Assembly (NCBI GenBank): GCA_004154925.1
Contig: QJNS01000005.1
Location: 620,001-684,000, forward strand
DNA from: Monosporascus cannonballus
Lineage: Eukaryota > Ascomycota > Sordariomycetes > Xylariales
Reading direction: 5' to 3'
DNA length: 64,000 bases
Notes under the pieces: model-generated
Told to the model about the DNA's origin: nothing
Databases searched by the model: none
What the model saw: only the letters and a program-made list of their open reading frames with translations
Part shown: piece after piece, positions 58,279 through 64,000 of the stretch
Numbering within the stretch: the stretch's first letter is position 1
How the letters are laid out: each line of letters begins with the position of its first letter
Position numbers and translations under genes: made by a program

Positions 58279-60455
58279 GGGGCTGCCAAGCCGTAACCGG
58301 TACGACGTTCGGTAGAGTAGCGGTTTAGGGGCTTGGAGACGATGACTGTAGTGGGAAACGGTCGGCGTGATGTTTGGTAAACTGTTCGTCCGCTCGTGGT
58401 AGGTATCAGTCGGCCTGAAGACTTCGCGGTCGATTTCGAGTCCGAAGGGACAAAGCAGAAATGCCCCTCATCGATGAATGAGGCTGCGCCAGTCACGGGA
58501 TCTGCAGGTCTACCCAATCGAATCATCTCGCCTAAGGCAACAGACGTGCCTACCTGCAAATATTTCGGTCGACATGAGAACGTCGACGCTAACCATTCGC
58601 TCATCTTTCTATGCATCCCCATGAACGTATTCTTCAGGTCCTAATGAACATTTCGGCGATGATTGTGAGCTCTGCGGCTCTGACGTGGCGCTCCTTGACA
58701 GACCAACTGGATCAAAAGAGGACTAAGCGCCATACATACTGTATTCCATCCAAGAATAAAGTAACGACCCACTAAAGTACTTAGTACGACAAAGGCGCAG
58801 AGTGGGACGGCCAAAAATGGCTTACATGGTCTGTGCCCAGACTTTATTTCAGTGCAGCGGGGGTGACACCGATTTTGCAAACTTCTGTAAAACATTTTGT
58901 TAGCATCACTATCTGAATAAAAGACCGGCCCTACGGATCGGCTGCCGTCACTAGTTACTCACCATCGCTACCGTAATGCTTTTCGAGATCGGCATACGTA
59001 TCCGAGGAGTAGCTTCTATAGTTAGACTATTGGATCTCGTCGATAGCCGCCTCTTCCCTCGCTAGCGTATCCTCCGAGAGTCGTAATCGAAGTCTCCTGT
59101 TTCTCCCGTTAGCCAACAAGTTGCTACCATAATTTGCCAGCAATCATATCTCGGGTGTTATTATCGAGGCTCTCAATATTGATAACTTTCACAACATGTC
59201 CTCTTCGGAATTGAAGTCCCGAAACTATAAGGTCTAAAATGCTTCCAGCTTATACTCAGACCTCGTAAATATATAAGGGACCTACTAAACTAAAATCTCG
59301 GAACCTTGATCAATATTTGGATATCAGGGCGGGTCTCGAGAAACAATGGCATGTATCTCAAGACAAGTGGTGGTAAAACAGGAACCACGAGCCGATCGCA
59401 AGTCAGGGCAAAGAACTACCTGCCGAGATATGCAGCCGTCTCAAGAAGTAATGTTACCGAAGAAACCAGATAGTTTTAGTTTGGGTTTGGTGCGCTAGAA
59501 AGCCTGCCATCTCATATGTTAAATAAGTGACGGAATACCTTCGCTGACTGTTCTGCCTGGGGGAGCAATTAAGTGCCTCTAACCGGGTGACGGTAGCCAC
59601 CAAGGTGGCCACCGCAAATGAACACGCAGCGGGACAAGGCTGCCGACACATGTATCGCGCTATCTAGCTACATGCTGGTAACCAGGAAGCAATGTGACGG
59701 TATCAGGACTTACCCGGTTAATTATGCGGAACTGGATATTATGCCTTAGCGCAGAATGAATGTGATCTTCAGAAGTAGTATGGAAGGAATAGAAGGAAAA
59801 TTCAATCAAGCGCTCCTGGCTCTAGCACTTTTTATAACAACGAACATCTGCTTCCTGGAAATAACTCCATATTTCCGCAGAGGACAGACCCAGGAAAGCA
59901 TCAGAACTGGAAGATCGGAGCGTCATCTAGGGCGAGGTAGGCAATTGATACGTCCGGGATTGAGTGGAACTAGGCCTCTCGGCAGCATGGACATAATGTG
60001 GGACATTTCCAAGACGTAAAGCCTTGATCTCCCGACTTGGTCTTACTAACTATCCTCTTAGCCAAATCCCTTCCCTCAAGAGGATAACTTCAATACCCAT
60101 TCCGATCATAAGCAAAGCGCGAACAGGGCGGGTATTCGGTGAGCTACTCTTGATACGCCCTACTTACACGTAATAACCATATCTAGACCACAATCCTCAA
60201 CCATGGCTTTCCTACCTCGCGAGCAATCCCTAGCCCTTGGATCATCCTCGTTCATGCCAGCATGTAAAAAGCACGCCTGTACTCGCGTACATTAGGTTCC
60301 CCCTTCCATATCTGTAATGGAACTGGTTGTTTTAACTTAATATTTAAGGTGGTCTAAGGTTCGGAAAGAAGGTGCAACGGAAGCGAGTGATCAGAAAGAA
60401 ATGGGAGCAACAACCCTCAGTTGCTGAGCAACCGTAGGGATAAAACAACGCTCTT
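58279..60455. other. No gene recognised (about 2.2 kb)
   Basis: Normal composition and several short open frames (for example 58,194-58,622, 58,641-58,895 and 59,454-59,651 on minus, 59,756-60,019 on plus), none with family features. The first 300 bp are probably the original promoter of the NLR gene. The stretch after 59,000 may hold remnants of the flanking Copia element or unrelated non-coding DNA. Confidence 0.4.
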
Positions 60456-63400
60456 CTAGGCTTCCTGAAGCCTTGAAGCAACGTCGTGCAGGTTCAGCAG
60501 CCTGGCGGACTTCTGATGCTGCTGGAGCTTCAGGGGCTTAGTTAAGCCATCTGCCACCATGGCGTTAGTGGGCGTCCATTCGATCTTCATCCTTCCTGCT
60601 GCATGAATTTCGCGAAGCCAGTGATTGTGGACGTCAACGTGCTTCAGCTTTGTGATCAGACGTATGGTTTCTTCAGTGACTAGCCGTATCGTCTGCTTAT
60701 TGTCCACTTGGATAACTAGGTCCTCGCCTAGCTCTAGCCCAATAGCCTTGAATAGCCTCAGCATGAAGAAGGCTTCCTTGACGGTCTGTGAGAGGGCTAA
60801 CAACTCAGCCTCCGTGCTCGAAGTGGTGACTGTATCCTGCTTATTAGCCCTCCATACGATAGGGCCACCGAAGAGTGACAGCACAAATCCCTGGGAGCTC
60901 TTCCGGTCAGGGTTATCCGCGAAGGAAGCGTCACTCGCGCACAGGAACGATCGCAAGTTGGGATCTTCGTCACCTCCGAATTCCAGGGCTAAGGTACGTG
61001 TGGAATGAGCGTGAAGTATAGCCTCATCGACGGCGCCAAGATGCGTGGGGCTAGGATTCTTGCAATAACGTGACAGATGGGAAGCAGCTTCAGCTAGGTC
61101 CGGGCTTCCTTGACGTTGCCGACGCTTCGCCTTGATACTCCTTGAGATCCCTCCATCTAGGGACCTTGAAGTGACGTTTCCCAAGCTTGGATAACTCGAA
61201 GCGTGTATATAGCTTCTCCCAGTAGGTGTCCTGTGATAACCACAGCTTCCTAGCCGCGCGATCTCGCAGGATACGCATCCCAAGGAACCACTGTAGTTCT
61301 CCAAGGTCGTTGATGTGGAAGCGCTGCATCAGCTTCTCGAGGAATTCCTCAGCATGTGCCGTATCGCGAGTCCTGTACAATCATGGCTATATCGTCAACG
61401 TAGAAAAACAACGTCAACCAGCCATTAGTCATAACACATGGATCATCCGGGACAGATTTCAGTCCCAGATCCTCCAGTCCTGTTGTTAGGTCCCGTTGCC
61501 ACAGGAGCGTCGACCGCCTTAAGCCGTACAGGGCCTTCCGGAGCCTCAGACAGAAGCCCGGGCGTGCGAATCCCTGTGGGAAGCGTACATATACTAGCTT
61601 ATCGATATCGCTGTGCAGGAACGCGTTGACGGCGTCAAGCTGACGAAGCTCAAGGTTAAATCGGGCTGCAATAGCCATAAGCATGCGAAAAGACCTGCCT
61701 GCTAACGTGGAAGCGTAGGCGTTGAGATCCCCACGAGGCTGAAAGTCGCCGCGGACAACAAACTTAGCCTTGAACTTCTGAAGCACCCCGTACTTGTTGA
61801 ACTTGTATGTGAATACCCACATCAACGGAAGGATACCGTTAGGACCTACGTCCTGAATCGCCTTTCGCAATAGGGTGACGGCAACCGATCGCTTTACCCG
61901 ATATATCCGATCCCATTCTTCCTATGCGGCTGCCTTCCAGTCTTCAGCGTACTTATGCTGCATAACTTCCTGCCAATTCTTGGGGGCAGCGGGAAGGTTA
62001 ACACGATACAGGCGATCATGCTTGATCGCGGTCGAGAAAACAGCGTTAAAAGCGGTTGGATACGTGTTGAGTTCTTCGAATTCCAACCTGTGACTAGTGT
62101 TAGCCGAAGGTGGCTCTCTCCTTCTTCGAGAAATCCAGTTCCGTACGGCGTTGCCGTGGCTGAGAAGAACTTAGTGATGCATTTTGAGCTTCATCCGACG
62201 GTGGCGCGTTGGGTTGTTGATGATTTAGGTTTTCAGGGGCTGGAGTAGCTCCGGGTGTGGGTAGACGGGGCTGTGCGACGTCGCGCTCCGATTTATCATG
62301 GGATACTTAGAGCGTCTTCTTCGGAGTTGTTGCTAACTGCCGAATCAAAGGAATCTTCGTCCGAAACAGCTTCATGGGCTTCATCAGTTTCCACCCCCCT
62401 AACTTCCTGTGAAGTTTCCTGATCAGGGGAATCTGTAGCCACCACGATCGTATCATAGATGACTTCTTCGGGCTCATTCTGTTCTGAACCATCCACCCCC
62501 AGTGATTCCTGTATCCAAGGGGTCACTGGTGAAGACAGCTCTAGAAGTCCCTAGGAAAGTTGTTGCTGCGGGTGGAATAAGGATGCTGTCGATCTGATCG
62601 TTCAGCTCCACGACCTCGAGCAAGGATTTCTTCTGCTCGCCCTGATACACCTTCGCCTCGTCGAAGGTGACGTCCCTGATGGTGATAACGCGTTGTTGCG
62701 AAGGAATCCAGACCCGATATATGTTGCTGGCCACGTATTCCACGAGGTGACCGATATACGCTCTAGGGTCCATCTTCTTCAGGCGTTCTGCACTTCGACG
62801 GGCAGCTTCCGTAAGCGCATAAGCTTCTGATCCGAAGAGCACGATATTCGCCACGCTGGCCTTCAGGCCTTCCTCGGGGATAGGTGTTTTATCCCCCTTA
62901 GCTAGCCACTCGTTGAAGACCTGGATAGGGGTCTTCCAACCTAGGGCTCGAATAGGCGTGCGATTCACGATATATGTGGCTGCTTCTATTGCTTCCGGCC
63001 ACAAGTCGGAAGGGAGGTTACTGCTGATAATCAGGCAACGTGTTTTCGTGATGATCACGCCCCCGGCGCGTTCCTGAACGCCTGCGGGCCCCTTGGCATA
63101 TGGAGGCGAGGGCTCATGGGAGATACCTGTATCGAGAAGCTATCTTCGGAACCTGTTTCCGAAGGAAGTCTCGCCGTTTGATACGATTGTCTTGACCTTG
63201 AGATGGAACTGCCTTTCAATAAAGACTACCACGTTTATCAGAGCGGTAAGGGCATGTTTCTTCCGCTTCAAGGTGTAACTGATCCTAGCTTTGATAACTG
63301 GACAGGTGATAATCAGCGCTTTCGTACGCCCGTCGAAGGCGTTGTTGAATTCGAAGAGATCAGCACATATCGTACTGAAGGGCTTACTCTCCCTGATCGG

Positions 63401-63530
63401 CTGCCTCCGTGATACCTTCTTTCTCGCCTTAGCGACCTGACAGTCCTAGCACTGAATCGTCGAGGGCAACTGAATCTTCGCTCCGGTGACTGCTTGCACC
63501 ACCTTCTCGAGGGCGCGTGGACTATTTATC
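60456..63530 (-). pseudogene. Copia-type pol, truncated and frameshifted
   Basis: Pieces run 5' to 3' on the minus strand. A pre-integrase/integrase core at about 63,500-63,060 (FEFNNAFDGR, PSPPYAKGP) continues to 62,474 (LPSDLWPEAIEAATYIVNRTP, PRAYIGHLVEYVASNIYRVW, ITIRDVTFDE). An acidic linker follows (62,526-62,296, another frame). RT lies at about 61,990-61,349, with MWVFTYKFNKYGVLQKFKA, RQLDAVNAFLHSD, YVRFPQGF, YGLRRSTLLW and the active site FFYVDDIAM (about 61,389-61,408). RNase H at 61,140-60,456 has FLCASDASFADN, VWRANKQDTV, SSTEAELLALSQ and a C-terminal TKLKHVDVHNHW. At least three frameshifts (near 62,500, 61,370 and 61,120) and one TAG (about 61,922) break it. The 5' end stops around 63,530, so gag and the LTR are missing there. 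Base composition is normal: it is not heavily RIP-mutated. No LTR was identified at the 3' end. Confidence 0.85.
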
Positions 63531-64000
63531 CGTACTATATTTGCATAACATCACCAGTTAGCAAATAACAAATCAAGTTTAAAAGGAGTGATATCAAGGT
63601 TCGGTTTCTAAAAGAGGGGGAGAACTGAGAGACGGGGAGAGTGCGGGACGAAAAGTAAAGCGCGACGGATACCCGAAGAACCAAGGGGGTGTTTTTGGCG
63701 TAGCTACCGCCATGGGTGCGAGGGCGCAGAGAAGGTTAAGTTGGCGGGGGATTTAAGGGGCTGCAACGATAAAAAAAAGACAAATTACTGCAAATCTCGG
63801 CGAGACTTAGCTGGCTTTTGCTGTATGTGGCTCTTTTTCAAGGGCCATCCACAGATAACGACAGCCGCGGGAAAGAGAGGCCGTGGCGTAGATAATAAAA
63901 GGTTGATGGCGCCGTAGACCTGATTTTCTCAGTAGGGTAGCGGCGTGATGGAAAATGTAACTAGACCTGGAACTGGGAAGACGCGATATGGTAGGAAGGA
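63531..64000. other. No gene recognised
   Basis: Ordinary composition with a purine-rich stretch (about 63,616-63,640). It could be upstream DNA of a gene beyond the window; nothing specific seen. Confidence 0.35.

Noticed and set aside
58194..58622. 142-codon minus-strand frame upstream of the NLR
   Set aside because: Its end lies in the SINE-like insert, it has no recognisable domain, and it overlaps the expected NLR promoter.
1..64000. CRISPR arrays, bacterial operons or phage-like modules
   Set aside because: None seen; the window has eukaryotic introns, fungal protein families and eukaryotic transposons only.

Overview
This is a transposon-rich stretch of a filamentous ascomycete genome (Pezizomycotina). 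The evidence is spliceosomal introns of about 50-60 bp, a fungal NACHT-WD40 NLR, a fungal HNH-nuclease protein, and very strong C-to-T/G-to-A decay of repeats. That decay has the signature of repeat-induced point mutation (RIP): broken reading frames carry TAA/TAG in place of CAA/CAG/TGG. Roughly half of the window (about 1-19.4 kb, 36.5-46.4 kb, 55.3-57 kb) is AT-rich, RIP-degraded DNA. Only two host genes look intact, both in the 30.4-34.5 kb island.

Layout. 1-15.4 kb is an AT desert holding a RIP-degraded Gypsy integrase remnant and a fresh-looking 152-bp LTR with a perfect target duplication. 15.4-23.8 kb holds two head-to-tail copies of a large element encoding a zinc-finger/telomere-linked RecQ-helicase-like protein; the left copy is heavily mutated, the right one lightly. 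23.8-26.0 kb is GC-rich with an orphan, once-interrupted ORF. 26.05-26.94 kb is a TIR element without coding capacity and 27.1-30.4 kb is a MULE DNA transposon with matched TIRs. 30.6-34.4 kb carries a multi-pass membrane protein gene and a three-exon HNH-nuclease gene, with solo LTRs and SINE-like insertions around them. An assembly gap lies at 35.2 kb between poly-G and poly-C runs. 36.1-46.7 kb is a RIP-degraded LINE (minus strand), split by a complete 7.0-kb Gypsy element (plus strand, TTCCA target duplication) and by an inverted solo LTR of the same family.

48.2-53.7 kb is a nearly intact second LINE (minus strand): ORF1 with zinc knuckles and ORF2 with endonuclease, RT, RNase H and a C-terminal zinc motif. 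Its damage is one frameshift and two CpA-to-TpA nonsense changes. 53.96-58.14 kb is a minus-strand NLR pseudogene with an intact N-terminus and NACHT start, a RIP-degraded middle split by a solo LTR, and eight WD40 units of exactly 126 bp. A 105-bp SINE-like insertion with a 15-bp target duplication sits 18 bp upstream of its ATG. 60.45-63.5 kb is a frameshifted, truncated Copia pol.

The window therefore reads mainly as a record of successive insertions and RIP rounds around two surviving genes and one decaying NLR. I saw no CRISPR array, no convincing tRNA or rRNA gene, and no new defence-type system. The most novel-looking item is the short SINE-like family, present in two clear copies and one weaker one, whose 3' end resembles that of the resident LINE.
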